Positions 13,631 through 27,500 of a DNA stretch of 64,000 bases are shown here, piece after piece. A program made the position numbers and the translations under genes. Numbering within the stretch: the stretch's first letter is position 1; each line of letters begins with the position of its first letter. A model generated the notes under the pieces. It was given only the letters and a program-made list of their open reading frames with translations, did no database searches and had not been told where the DNA came from. The DNA lies in contig OZ038402.1 in assembly GCA_964036045.1 (NCBI GenBank), positions 11,985,739 to 12,049,738 of the forward strand, written 5' to 3'. The stretch comes from Eutreptiella sp. 'Long Island Sound 2002' (Eukaryota; Euglenozoa; Euglenophyceae; Eutreptiales; Eutreptiaceae).

Positions 13631-16015
13631 CGGAAAATTCTCGGAAAATTCTCGGAAAATTCTCGGAAAATTCTCGGAAAATTCTCGGAAAATTCTCGGA
13701 AAATTCTCGGAAAATTCTCGGAAAATTCTCGGAAAATTCTCGGAAAATTCTCGGAAAATTCTCGGAAAATTGACGGAAAATTCTCGGAAAATTCTCGGAA
13801 AATTCTCGGAAACTTCTCAATAAATTCTCGGAAAATTTTCGGAAAATGCTCGGAAAATTCTCGAAAAATTCTCGGAAAATTGTCGGAAAATTCTCGGAAA
13901 ATTCTCGGAAAATTCTCGGAAAATTCTCGGAAAATTCTCGGAAAATTCTCGGAAAATTCTCGGAAAATTCTCGGAAAATTCTCGGAAAATTCTCGGAAAA
14001 TTCTCGATAAAATTTCGGAAAATTCTCGGAAAATTCTCGGAAAATTCTCGGAAAATTCTCGGGAAAATCTCGGGAAAATCTCGGAAAATTCTCGGAAAAT
14101 TCTCGGAAAATTCTCAGAAAATTCTCGGAAAATTCTCGGAAAATTCTCGGAAAATTCTCGGAAAATTCTCGGAAAATTCTCCGAAAATTCTCAGAAAATT
14201 CTCGGAAAATGCTCGGAAAATTCTCGAAAAATTCTCGGAAAATTCTCAGAAAATTCTCGGAAAATTCTCGGAAAATTCTCAGAAAATTCTCAGAAAATTC
14301 TCGGAAAATTCTCGGAAAATTCTCGGAAAATTCTCGGAAAATTCTGGGAAAATTCTCGGAAAATTGACGGAAAATTCTCGGAAAATTCTCAGAAAATTCT
14401 CGGAAAATTCTCGGAAAATTCTCGGAAAATTCTCGGAAAACTCTCGGAAAATTCTCGGAAAATTCTCGGAAAATTCTCGGAAAATTCTCGGAAAATTCTC
14501 GGAAAATTCTCGGAAAATTCTCGGAAAATTCTCGGGAAATTCTCAGAAAATTCTCAGAAAATTCTCGGAAAATTCTCGGAAAATTCTCGGAAAATTCTCG
14601 GAAAATTCTCGGAAAATTCTCGGAAAATTCTCGGAAAATTCTCGGAAAATTCTCGGAAAATTCTCGGAAAATTCTCGGAAAATTCTCGGAAAATTCTCGG
14701 AAAATTCTCGGGAAAATCTCGGAAAATTCTCCGAAAATTCTCGGAAAATTCTCAGAAAATTCTCGGAAAATTCTCGGGAAAATCTCGGAAAATTCTCGGA
14801 AAATTCTCGGAAAATTCTCAGAAAATTCTCGGAAAATTCTCGGAAAATTCTCGGAAAATTCTCGGAAAATTCTCGGAAAATTCTCGGAAAATTCTCGGAA
14901 AATTCTCCGAAAATTCTCAGAAAATTCTCGGAAAATGCTCGGAAAATTCTCGAAAAATTCTCGGAAAATTCTCAGAAAATTCTCGGAAAATTCTCGGAAA
15001 ATTCTCAGAAAATTCTCACAAAATTCTCGGAAAATTCTCGGAAAATTCTCGGAAAATTCTCGGAAAATTCTCGGAAAATTCTCGGAAAATTCTCGGAAAA
15101 TTCCCGGAAAATTGACGGAAAATTCTTGGAAAATTCTCGGAAAATTCTCGGAAAATTGACGGAAAATTCTCGGAAAATTCTCGGAAAATTCTCGGAAAAT
15201 TCTCGGAAAATTCTCGGAAAATTCTCGGAAAATTCTCGGAAAATTCTCGGAAAATTCTCGGGAAAATCTCGGAAAATTCTCGGAAAATTCTCTGAAAATT
15301 CTCAAAAAATTCTCGGAAAATTCTCGGAAAATTCTCGGAAAATTCTCGGAAAATTCTCAGAAATTCTCGGAAAATTCTCGGAAAATTCTCGGAAAATTCT
15401 CGGAAAATTCTCGGAAAATTCTCGGAAAATTCTCGGAAAATTCTCGGAAAATTCTCGGAAAATTCTCGGAAAATTCTCGGAAAATTCTCGGAAAATTCTC
15501 GGAAAATTCTCGGAAAATTGACGGAAAATTCTCGGAAAATTCTCGGAAAATTCTCGGAAACTTCTCAATAAATTCTCGGAAAATTTTCGGAAAATGCTCG
15601 GAAAATTCTCGAAAAATTCTCGGAAAATTGTCGGAAAATTCTCGGAAAATTCTCGGAAAATTCTCGGAAAATTCCCGGAAAATTCTCGGAAAATTCTCGG
15701 AAAATTCTCGGAAAATTCTCGGAAAATTCTCGGAAAATTCTCGGAAAATTCTCGGGAAAATCTCGGAAAATTCTCGGAAAATTCTCGGAAAATTCTCGGA
15801 AAATTCTCGGGAAAATCTCGGGAAAATCTCGGAAAATTCTCGGAAAATTGTCGGAAAATTCTCAGAAAATTCTCGGAAAATTCTCGGAAAATTCTCGGAA
15901 AATTCTCCGAAAATTCTCAGAAAATTCTCGGAAAATGCTCGGAAAATTCTCGAAAAATTCTCGGAAAATTCTCAGAAAATTCTCGGAAAATTCTCGGAAA
16001 ATTCTCAGAAAATTC

Positions 16016-16763
16016 TCAGAAAATTCTCGGAAAATTCTCGGAAAATTCTCGGAAAATTCTCGGAAAATTCTCGGAAAATTCTCGGAAAATTCTCGGAAAA
16101 TTCTCGGAAAATTCTCGGAAAATTCCCGGAAAATTGACGGAAAATTCTTGGAAAATTCTCGGAAAATTCTCGGAAAATTGACGGAAAATTCTCGGAAAAT
16201 TCTCGGAAAATTCTCGGAAAATTCTCGGAAAATTCTCGGAAAATTCTCGGAAAATTCTCGGAAAATTCTCGGAAAATTCTCGGGAAAATCTCGGAAAATT
16301 CTCGGAAAATTCTCTGAAAATTCTCAAAAAATTCTCGGAAAATTCTCGGAAAATTCTCGGAAAATTCTCGGAAAATTCTCAGAAAATTCTCAGAAAATTC
16401 TCGGAAAATTCTCGGAAAATTCTCGGAAAATTCTCGGAAAATTCTCGGAAAATTCTCGGAAAATTCTCGGAAAATTCTCGGAAAATTCTCGGAAAATTCC
16501 CGGAAAATTGACGGAAAATTCTTGGAAAATTCTCGGAAAATTCTCGGAAAATTGACGGAAAATTCTCGGAAAATTCTCGGAAAATTCTCGGAAAATTCTC
16601 GGAAAATTCTCGGAAAATTCTCGGAAAATTCTCGGAAAATTCTCGGAAAATTCTCGGGAAAATCTCGGAAAATTCTCGGAAAATTCTCTGAAAATTCTCA
16701 AAAAATTCTCGGAAAATTCTCGGAAAATTCTCGGAAAATTCTCGGAAAATTCTCAGAAATTCT
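16016..16763. repeat. 374-bp (34-monomer) tandem duplication, second occurrence
   Basis: CCCGG landmarks at about 16125 and 16499, and CTCTGAAAATT landmarks at about 16311 and 16685, are both 374 bp apart. This is the same spacing and order as the pair near 12.9-13.6 kb, so the 34-monomer dimer itself has been copied within the array. Confidence 0.75.
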
Positions 16764-19700
16764 CGGAAAATTCTCGGAAAATTCTCGGAAAATTCTCGGA
16801 AAATTCTCGGAAAATTCTCGGAAAATTCTCGGAAAATTCTCGGAAAATTCTCGGAAAATTCTCGGAAAATTCTCGGAAAATTCTCGGAAAATTCTCGGAA
16901 AATTCTCGGAAAATTGACGGAAAATTCTCGGAAAATTCTCGGAAAATTCTCGGAAACTTCTCAATAAATTCTCGGAAAATTTTCGGAAAATGCTCGGAAA
17001 ATTCTCGAAAAATTCTCGGAAAATTGTCGGAAAATTCTCGGAAAATTCTCGGAAAATTCTCGGAAAATTCTCGGAAAATTCTCGGAAAATTCTCGGAAAA
17101 TTCTCGGAAAATTCTCGGAAAATTCTCGGAAAATTCTCGGAAAATTCTCGATAAAATTTCGGAAAATTCTCGGAAAATTCTCGGAAAATTCTCGGAAAAT
17201 TCTCGGGAAAATCTCGGGAAAATCTCGGAAAATTCTCGGAAAATTCTCGGAAAATTCTCAGAAAATTCTCGGAAAATTCTCGGAAAATTCTCGGAAAATT
17301 CTCGGAAAATTCTCGGAAAATTCTCCGAAAATTCTCAGAAAATTCTCGGAAAATGCTCGGAAAATTCTCGAAAAATTCTCGGAAAATTCTCAGAAAATTC
17401 TCGGAAAATTCTCGGAAAATTCTCAGAAAATTCTCAGAAAATTCTCGGAAAATTCTCGGAAAATTCTCGGAAAATTCTCGGAAAATTCTCGGAAAATTCT
17501 CGGAAAATTCTCGGAAAATTCTCGGAAAATTCTCGGAAAATTCTCGGAAAATTCTCGGAAAATTCCCGGAAAATTGACGGAAAATTCTTGGAAAATTCTC
17601 GGAAAATTCTCGGAAAATTGACGGAAAATTCTCGGAAAATTCTCGGAAAATTCTCGGAAAATTCTCGGAAAATTCTCGGAAAATTCTCGGAAAATTCTCG
17701 GAAAATTCTCGGGAAAATTCTCGGAAAATTCTCGGAAAATTCTCAAAAAATTCTCGGAAAATTCTCGGAAAATTCTCGGAAAATTCTCGGAAAATTCTCG
17801 GAAAATTCTCAGAAATTCTCGGAAATCTCTCGGAAAATTCTCGGAAAATTCTCGGAAAATTCTCGGAAAATTCTCGGAAAATTCTCGGAAAATTCTCGGA
17901 AAATTCTCAGAAAATTCTCGGAAAATTCTCGGAAAATTCTCGGAAAATTGACGGAAAATTCTCGGAAAATTCTCGGAAAATTCTCGGAAAATTCTCGGAA
18001 ACTTCTCAATAAATTCTCGGAAAATTTTCGGAAAATGCTCGGAAAATTCTCGAAAAATTCTCGGAAAATTCTCGGAAAATTCTCGGAAAATTCTCAGAAA
18101 ATTCTCGGAAAATTCTCGGAAAATTCTCGGAAAATTCTCGGAAAATTCTCAGAAAATTCTCTGAAAATTCTCAAAAAATTCTCGGAAAATTCTCGGAAAA
18201 TTCTCGGAAAATTCTCGGAAAATTCTCGGAAAATTCTCGGAAAATTCTCGGAAAATTCTCAGAAAATTCTCTGAAAATTCTCAAAAAATTCTCGGAAAAT
18301 TCTCGGAAAATTCTCGGAAAATTCTCGGAAAATTCTCGGAAAATTCTCGGAAAATTCTCGGGAAAATTCTCGGAAAATTCTCTGAAAATTCTCAAAAAAT
18401 TCTCGGAAAATTCTCGGAAAATTCTCGGAAAATTCTCGGAAAATTCTCGGAAAATTCTCAGAAAATTCTCGGAAAATTCTGAGAAAATTCTCGGAAAATT
18501 CTCGGAAAATTCTCAGAAAATTCTCGGAAAATTCTCGGAAAATTCTCGGAAAATTCTCGGAAAATTCTCGGAAAATTCTCGGAAAATTCTCGGAAAATTC
18601 TCGGAAAATTGACGGAAAATTCTTGGAAAATTCTCGGAAAATTCTCGGAAAATTCTCGGAAAATTCTCGGAAAATTCTCGGAAAATTCTCGGAAAATTCT
18701 CGGAAAATTCTCGGAAAATTCTCGGAAAATTCTCGGAAAATTCTCGGAAAATTCTCAGAAAATTCTCGGAAATCTCTCGGAAAATTCTCGGAAAATTCTC
18801 GGAAAATTCTCGGAAAATTGACGGAAAATTCTCGGAAAATTCTCGGAAAATTCTCGGAAAATTCTCGGGAAAATTCTCGGAAAATTCTCTGAAAATTCTC
18901 AAAAAATTCTCGGAAAATTCTCGGAAAATTCTCGGAAAATTCTCGGAAAATTCTCAGAAATTCTCGGAAATCTCTCGGAAAATTCTCGGAAAATTCTCGG
19001 AAAATTCTCGGAAAATTCTCGGAAAATTCTCGGAAAATTCTCGGAAAATTCTCGGAAAATTCTCGGAAAATTCTCGGAAAATTGACGGAAAATTCTCGGA
19101 AAATTCTCGGAAAATTCTCGGAAAATTCTCGGAAACTTCTCAATAAATTCTCGGAAAATTTTCGGAAAATGCTCGGAAAATTCTCGAAAAATTCTCGGAA
19201 AATTCTCGGAAAATTCTCGGAAAATTCTCAGAAAATTCTCGGAAAATTCTCGGAAAATTGACGGAAAATTCTCGGAAAATTCTCGGAAAATTCTCGGAAA
19301 ATTCTCAGAAAATTCTCGGAAAATTCTGAGAAAATTCTCGGAAAATTCTCGGAAAATTCTCAGAAAATTCTCAGAAAATTCTCGGAAAATTCTCGGAAAA
19401 TTCTCGGAAAATTCTCGGAAAATTCTCGGAAAATTCTCGGAAAATTCTCGGAAAATTGACGGAAAATTCTTGGAAAATTCTCGGAAAATTCTCGGAAAAT
19501 TCTCGGAAAATTCTCGGAAAATTCTCGCAAAATTCTCGGAAAATTCTCGGAAAATTCTCGGAAAATTCTCGGAAAATTCTCGGAAAATTCTCGGAAAATT
19601 CTCAGAAAATTCTCGGAAAATTGACGGAAAATTCTCGGAAAATTCTCGGAAAATTCTCGGAAAATTCTCGGAAACTTCTCAATAAATTCTCGGAAAATTT

Positions 19701-21016
19701 TCGGAAAATGCTCGGAAAATTCTCGAAAAATTCTCGGAAAATTCTCGGAAAATTCTCGGAAAATTCTCGGAAAATTCTCGGAAAATTCTCAGAAAATTCT
19801 CGGAAAATTGACGGAAAATTCTCGGAAAATTCTCGGAAAATTCTCGGAAAATTCTCGGAAACTTCTCAATAAATTCTCGGAAAATTTTCGGAAAATGCTC
19901 GGAAAATTCTCGGAAAATTCTCGGAAAATTCTCGGAAAATTGACGGAAAATTCTCGGAAAATTCTCGGAAAATTCTCGGAAACTTCTCAATAAATTCTCG
20001 GAAAATTTTCGGAAAATGCTCGGAAAATTCTCGAAAAATTCTCGGAAAATTGTCGGAAAATTCTCGGAAAATTCTCGGAAAATTCTCGGAAAATTCTCGG
20101 AAAATTCTCGGAAAATTCTCGGAAAATTCTCGGAAAATTCTCGGAAAATTCTCGGAAAATTCTCGGAAAATTCTCGATAAAATTTCGGAAAATTCTCGGA
20201 AAATTCTCGGAAAATTCTCGGAAAATTCTCGGGAAAATCTCGGGAAAATCTCGGAAAATTCTCGGAAAATTCTCGGAAAATTCTCAGAAAATTCTCGGAA
20301 AATTCTCGGAAAATTCTCGGAAAATTCTCGGAAAATTCTCGGAAAATTCTCCGAAAATTCTCAGAAAATTCTCGGAAAATGCTCGGAAAATTCTCGAAAA
20401 ATTCTCGGAAAATTCTCAGAAAATTCTCGGAAAATTCTCGGAAAATTCTCAGAAAATTCTCAGAAAATTCTCGGAAAATTCTCGGAAAATTCTCGGAAAA
20501 TTCTCGGAAAATTCTCGGAAAATTCTCGGAAAATTCTCGGAAAATTCTCGGAAAATTCTCGGAAAATTCTCGGAAAATTCTCGGAAAATTCCCGGAAAAT
20601 TGACGGAAAATTCTTGGAAAATTCTCGGAAAATTCTCGGAAAATTGACGGAAAATTCTCGGAAAATTCTCGGAAAATTCTCGGAAAATTCTCGGAAAATT
20701 CTCGGAAAATTCTCGGAAAATTCTCGGAAAATTCTCGGGAAAATTCTCGGAAAATTCTCTGAAAATTCTCAAAAAATTCTCGGAAAATTCTCGGAAAATT
20801 CTCGGAAAATTCTCGGAAAATTCTCGGAAAATTCTCAGAAATTCTCGGAAATCTCTCGGAAAATTCTCGGAAAATTCTCGGAAAATTCTCGGAAAATTCT
20901 CGGAAAATTCTCGGAAAATTCTCGGAAAATTCTCGGAAAATTCTCGGAAAATTCTCGGAAAATTGACGGAAAATTCTCGGAAAATTCTCGGAAAATTCTC
21001 GGAAAATTCTCGGAAA

Positions 21017-21590
21017 CTTCTCAATAAATTCTCGGAAAATTTTCGGAAAATGCTCGGAAAATTCTCGAAAAATTCTCGGAAAATTCTCGGAAAATTCTCG
21101 GAAAATTCTCAGAAAATTCTCGGAAAATTCTCGGAAAATTGACGGAAAATTCTCGGAAAATTCTCGGAAAATTCTCGGAAAATTCTCAGAAAATTCTCGG
21201 AAAATTCTGAGAAAATTCTCGGAAAATTCTCGGAAAATTCTCAGAAAATTCTCCGAAAATTCTCGGAAAATTCTCGGAAAATTCTCGGAAAATTCTCGGA
21301 AAATTCTCGGAAAATTCTCGGAAAATTCTCGGAAAATTCTCGGAAAATTCTCGGAAAATTGACGGAAAATTCTTGGAAAATTCTCGGAAAATTCTCGGAA
21401 AATTCTCGGAAAATTCTCGGAAAATTCTCGGAAAATTCTCGGAAAATTCTCGGAAAATTCTCGGAAAATTCTCGGAAAATTCTCGGAAAATTCTCGGAAA
21501 ATTCTCAGAAAATTCTCGGAAAATTGACGGAAAATTCTCGGAAAATTCTCGGAAAATTCTCGGAAAATTCTCGGAAACTTCTCAATAAAT
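21017..21590. repeat. Example higher-order repeat unit of 561 bp (51 monomers)
   Basis: The landmark containing AATAAATT begins near 21024 and again near 21585, 561 bp apart. Comparable landmark spacings are 539 bp (19143 to 19682), 583 bp (43241 to 43824) and 550 bp (43824 to 44374). All are whole numbers of 11-bp monomers (49-53), so this higher-order unit varies by whole-monomer gain or loss. Other landmark intervals are shorter or longer (for example 407 bp at 46924-47331). Confidence 0.7.
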
Positions 21591-24500
21591 TCTCGGAAAA
21601 TTTTCGGAAAATGCTCGGAAAATTCTCGAAAAATTCTCGGAAAATTCTCGGAAAATTCTCGGAAAATTCTCGGAAAATTCTCGGAAAATTCTCGGAAAAT
21701 TCTCGGAAAATTCTCGAAAAATTCTCGGAAAATTCTCGGAAAATTCTCGGAAAATTCTCGGGAAAATCTTGGAAAATTCTCGGAAAATTCTCGGAAAATT
21801 CTCAGAAAATTCTCGGAAAATTCTCAGAACATTCTCGGAAAATTCTCGGAAAATTCTCGGAAAATTCTCGGAAAATTCTCGGAAAATTCTCGGAAAATTC
21901 TCGGAAAATTCTGGGAAAATTCTCGGAAAATTCCCGGAAAATTGACGGAAAATTCTTGGAAAATTCTCGGAAAATTCTCGGAAAATTGACGGAAAATTCT
22001 CGGAAAATTCTCGGAAAATTCTCCGAAAATTCTCGGAAAATTCTCGGAAAATTCTCGGAAAATTCTCGGAAAATTCTCGGGAAAATCTCGGAAAATTCTC
22101 GGAAAATTCTCTGAAAATTCTCAAAAAATTCTCGGAAAATTCTCGGAAAATTCTCGGAAAATTCTCGGAAAATTCTCAGAAATTCTCGGAAAATTCTCGG
22201 AAAATTCTCGGAAAATTCTCGGAAAATTCTCGGAAAATTCTCGGAAAATTCTCGGAAAATTCTCGGAAAATTCTCGGAAAATTCTCGGAAAATTCTCGGA
22301 AAATTGACGGAAAATTCTCGGAAAATTCTCGGAAAATTCTCGGAAAATTCTCGGAAACTTCTCAATAAATTCTCGGAAAATTTTCGGAAAATGCTCGGAA
22401 AATTCTCGAAAAATTCTCGGAAAATTCTCGGAAAATTCTCGGAAAATTCTCGGAAAATTCTCAGAAAATTCTCGGAAAATTCTCGGAAAATTGACGGAAA
22501 ATTCTCGGAAAATTCTCGAAAAATCCTCGGAAAATTCTCAGAAAATGCTCGGAAAATTCTGAGAAAATTCTCGGAAAATTCTCGGAAAATTCTCAGAAAA
22601 TTCTCAGAAAATTCTCGGAAAATTCTCGGAAAATTCTCGGAAAATTCTCGAAAAATCCTCGGAAAATTCTCGGAAAATTCTCGGAAAATTCTCGGAAAAT
22701 TCTCGGAAAATTCTCGGAAAATTGACGGAAAATTCTTGGAAAATTCTCGGAAAATTCTCGGAAAATTGACGGAAAATTCTCGGAAAATTCTCGGAAAATT
22801 CTCGGAAAATTCTCGGAAAATTCTCGGAAAATTCTCGGAAAATTCTCGGGAAAATCTCGGAAAATTCTCGGAAAATTCTCTGAAAATTCTCAAAAAATTC
22901 TCGGAAAATTCTCGGAAAATTCTCGGAAAATTCTCGGAAAATTCTCAGAAATTCTCGGAAAATTCTCGGAAAATTCTCGGAAAATTCTCGGAAAATTCTC
23001 GGAAAATTCTCGGAAAATTCTCGGAAAATTCTCGGAAAATTCTCGGAAAATTCTCGGAAAATTCTCGGAAAATTCTCGGAAAATTGACGGAAAATTCTCG
23101 GAAAATTCTCGGAAAATTCTCGGAAAGTTGCCGGAAACTTCTCAATAAATTCTCGGAAAATTTTCGGAAAATGCTCGGAAAATTCTCGAAAAATTCTCGG
23201 AAAATTCTCGGAAAATTCTCGGAAAATTCTCGGAAAATTCTCAGAAAATTCTCGGAAAATTCTCGGAAAATTGACGGAAAATTCTCGGAAAATTCTCGGA
23301 AAATTCTCGGAAAATTCTCAGAAAATTCTCGGAAAATTCTGAGAAAATTCTCGGAAAATTCTCGGAAAATTCTCAGAAAATTCTCAGAAAATTCTCGGAA
23401 AATTCTCGGAAAATTCTCGGAAAATTCTCGGAAAATTCTCGGAAAATTCTCGGAAAATTCTCGGAAAATTCTCGGAAAATTCTCGGAAAATTGACGGAAA
23501 ATTCTTGGAAAATTCTCGGAAAATTCTCGGAAAATTGACGGAAAATTCTCGGAAAATTCTCGGAAAATTCTCGGAAAATTCTCGGAAAATTCTCGGAAAA
23601 TTCTCGGAAAATTCTCGGAAAATTCTCGGAAAATTCTCAGAAAATTCTCGGAAAATTGACGGAAAATTCTCGGAAAATTCTCGGAAAATTCTCGGAAAAT
23701 TCTCGGAAAATTCTCGGAAAATTCTCGGAAAATTCTCGGAAAATTCTCGGGAAAATCTCGGAAAATTCTCGGAAAATTGTCGGAAAATTCTCAGAAAATT
23801 CTCGGAAAATTCTCGGGAAAATCTCGGAAAATTCTCGGAAAATTCTCGGAAAATTGACGGAAAATTCTTGGAAAATTCTCAGAAAATTCTCGGAAAATTG
23901 ACGGAAAATTCTCGGAAAATTCTCGGAAAATTCTCGGAAAATTCTCGGAAAATTCTCGGAAAATTCTCGGAAAATTCTCGGAAAATTCTCGGGAAAATCT
24001 CGGAAAATTCTCGGAAAATTCTCGGAAAATTCTCGGAAAATTCTCCGAAAATTCTCAGAAAATTCTCGGAAAATGCTCGGAAAATTCTCGAAAAATTCTC
24101 GGAAAATTCTCAGAAAATTCTCGGAAAATTCTCGGAAAATTCTCAGAAAATGCTCAGAAAATTCTCAATAAATTCTCGGAAAATTCTCGGAAAATTCCCG
24201 GAAAATTGACGGAAAATTCTTGGAAAATTCTCAGAAAATTCTCGGAAAATTGACGGAAAATTCTCGGAAAATTCTCGGAAAATTCTCGGAAAATTCTCGG
24301 AAAATTCTCGGAAAATTCTCGGAAAATTCTCGGAAAATTCTCGGGAAAATCTCGGAAAATTCTCGGAAAATTGTCGGAAAATTCTCAGAAAATTCTCGGA
24401 AAATTCTCGGGAAAATCTCGGAAAATTCTCGGAAAATTCTCGGAAAATTCTCAGAAAATTCTCGGAAAATTCTCGGAAAATTCTCGGAAAATTCTCGGAA

Positions 24501-27500
24501 AATTCTCGGAAAATTCTCGGAAAATTCTCGGAAAATTCTCCGAAAATTCTCAGAAAATTCTCGGAAAATGCTCGGAAAATTCTCGAAAAATTCTCGGAAA
24601 ATTCTCAGAAAATTCTCGGAAAATTCTCGGAAAATTCTCAGAAAATGCTCAGAAAATTCTCGGAAAATTCTCGGAAAATTCTCGGAAAATTCTCGGAAAA
24701 TTCTCGGAAAATTCTCGGAAAATTCTCGGAAAATTCTCGGAAAATTCTCAGAAAATTCTCGGAAAATTCTCGGAAAATTGACGGAAAATTCTCGGAAAAT
24801 TCTCGAAAAATCCTCGGAAAATTCTCGGAAAATTCTCGGAAAATTCTGAGAAAATTCTCGGAAAATTCTCGGAAAATTCTCAGAAAATTCTCAGAAAATT
24901 CTCGGAAAATTCTCGGAAAATTCTCGGAAAATTCTCGAAAAATCGTCGGAAAATTCTCGGAAAATTCTCGGAAAATTCTCGGAAAATTCTCGGAAAATTC
25001 TCGGAAAATTCTCGGAAAATTGACGGAAAATTCTTGGAAAATTCTCGGAAAATTCTCGGAAAATTGACGGAAAATTCTCGGAAAATTCTCGGAAAATTCT
25101 CGGAAAATTCTCGGAAAATTCTCGGAAAATTCTCGGAAAATTCTCGGAAATTTCTCGGAAAATTCTCGGAAAATTCTCGGAAAATTCTCAGAAATTCTCG
25201 GAAATCTCTCGGAAAATTCTCGGAAAATTCTCGGAAAATTCTCGGAAAATTCTCGGAAAATTCTCGGAAAATTCTCGGAAAATTCTCGGAAAATTCTCGG
25301 AAAATTCTCGGAAAATTCTCGGAAAATTGACGGAAAATTCTCGGAAAATTCTCGGAAAATTCTCGGAAAATTCTCGGAAACTTCTCAATAAATTCTCGGA
25401 AAATTTTCGGAAAATGCTCGGAAAATTCTCGAAAAATTCTCGGAAAATTCTCGGAAAATTCTCGGAAAATTCTCAGAAAATTCTCGGAAAATTCTCGGAA
25501 AATTGACGGAAAATTCTCGGAAAATTCTCGGAAAATTCTCGGAAAATTCTCAGAAAATTCTCGGAAAATTCTGAGAAAATTCTCGGAAAATTCTCGGAAA
25601 ATTCTCAGAAAATTCTCAGAAAATTCTCGGAAAATTCTCGGAAAATTCTCGGAAAATTCTCGGAAAATTCTCGGAAAATTCTCGGAAAATTCTCGGAAAA
25701 TTCTCGGAAAATTCTCGGAAAATTGACGGAAAATTCTTGGAAAATTCTCGGAAAATTCTCGGAAAATTCTCGGAAAATTCTCGGAAAATTCTCGGAAAAT
25801 TCTCGGAAAATTCTCGGAAAATTCTCGGAAAATTCTCGGAAAATTCTCGGAAAATTCTCGGAAAATTCTCGGAAAATTGACGGAAAATTCTCGGAAAATT
25901 CTCGGAAAATTCTCGGAAAATTCTCGGAAACTTCTCAATAAATTCTCGGAAAATTTTCGGAAAATGCTCGGAAAATTCTCGAAAAATTCTCGGAAAATTC
26001 TCGGAAAATTCTCGGAAAATTCTCGGAAAATTCTCGGAAAATTCTCGGAAAATTCTCGGAAAATTCTCGAAAAATTCTCGGAAAATTCTCGGAAAATTCT
26101 CGGAAAATTCTCGGGAAAATCTCGGAAAATTCTCGGAAAATTCTCGGAAAATTCTCAGAAAATTCTCGGAAAATTCTCAGAACATTCTCGGAAAATTCTC
26201 GGAAAATTCTCGGAAAATTCTCGGAAAATTCTCGGAAAATTCTCGGAAAATTCTCGGAAAATTCTGGGAAAATTCTCGGAAAATTCCCGGAAAATTGACG
26301 GAAAATTCTTGGAAAATTCTCGGAAAATTCTCGGAAAATTGACGGAAAATTCTCGGAAAATTCTCGGAAAATTCTCCGAAAATTCTCGGAAAATTCTCGG
26401 AAAATTCTCGGAAAATTCTCGGAAAATTCTCGGGAAAATCTCGGAAAATTCTCGGAAAATTCTCGGAAAATTCTCGGAAAATTCTCGGAAAATTCTCGGA
26501 AAATTCTCGGAAAATTCTCGAAAAATTCTCGGAAAATTCTCGGAAAATTCTCGGAAAATTCTCGGGAAAATCTCGGAAAATTCTCGGAAAATTCTCGGAA
26601 AATTCTCAGAAAATTCTCGGAAAATTCTCAGAACATTCTCGGAAAATTCTCGGAAAATTCTCGGAAAATTCTCGGAAAATTCTCGGAAAATTCTCGGAAA
26701 ATTCTCGGAAAATTCTGGGAAAATTCTCGGAAAATTCCCGGAAAATTGACGGAAAATTCTTGGAAAATTCTCGGAAAATTCTCGGAAAATTGACGGAAAA
26801 TTCTCGGAAAATTCTCGGAAAATTCTCCGAAAATTCTCGGAAAATTCTCGGAAAATTCTCGGAAAATTCTCGGAAAATTCTCGGGAAAATCTCGGAAAAT
26901 TCTCGGAAAATTCTCTGAAAATTCTCAAAAAATTCTCGGAAAATTCTCGGAAAATTCTCGGAAAATTCTCGGAAAATTCTCAGAAATTCTCGGAAAATTC
27001 TCGGAAAATTCTCGGAAAATTCTCGGAAAATTCTCGGAAAATTCTCGGAAAATTCTCGGAAAATTCTCGGAAAATTCTCGGAAAATTCTCGGAAAATTCT
27101 CGGAAAATTGACGGAAAATTCTCGGAAAATTCTCGGAAAATTCTCGGAAAATTCTCGGAAACTTCTCAATAAATTCTCGGAAAATTTTCGGAAAATGCTC
27201 GGAAAATTCTCGAAAAATTCTCGGAAAATTCTCGGAAAATTCTCGGAAAATTCTCGGAAAATTCTCAGAAAATTCTCGGAAAATTCTCGGAAAATTGACG
27301 GAAAATTCTCGGAAAATTCTCGAAAAATCCTCGGAAAATTCTCAGAAAATGCTCGGAAAATTCTGAGAAAATTCTCGGAAAATTCTCGGAAAATTCTCAG
27401 AAAATTCTCAGAAAATTCTCGGAAAATTCTCGGAAAATTCTCGGAAAATTCTCGGAAAATTCTCGGGAAAATCTCGGAAAATTCTCGGAAAATTCTCTGA

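Noticed and set aside
13620-15305. Long - strand open frames with an REFSENFPRIF-type repeat (561 codons here, many others)
   Set aside because: These are reverse translations of the stop-free 11-bp monomer. There is no start context, no domain, and identical frames lie on the other strand.
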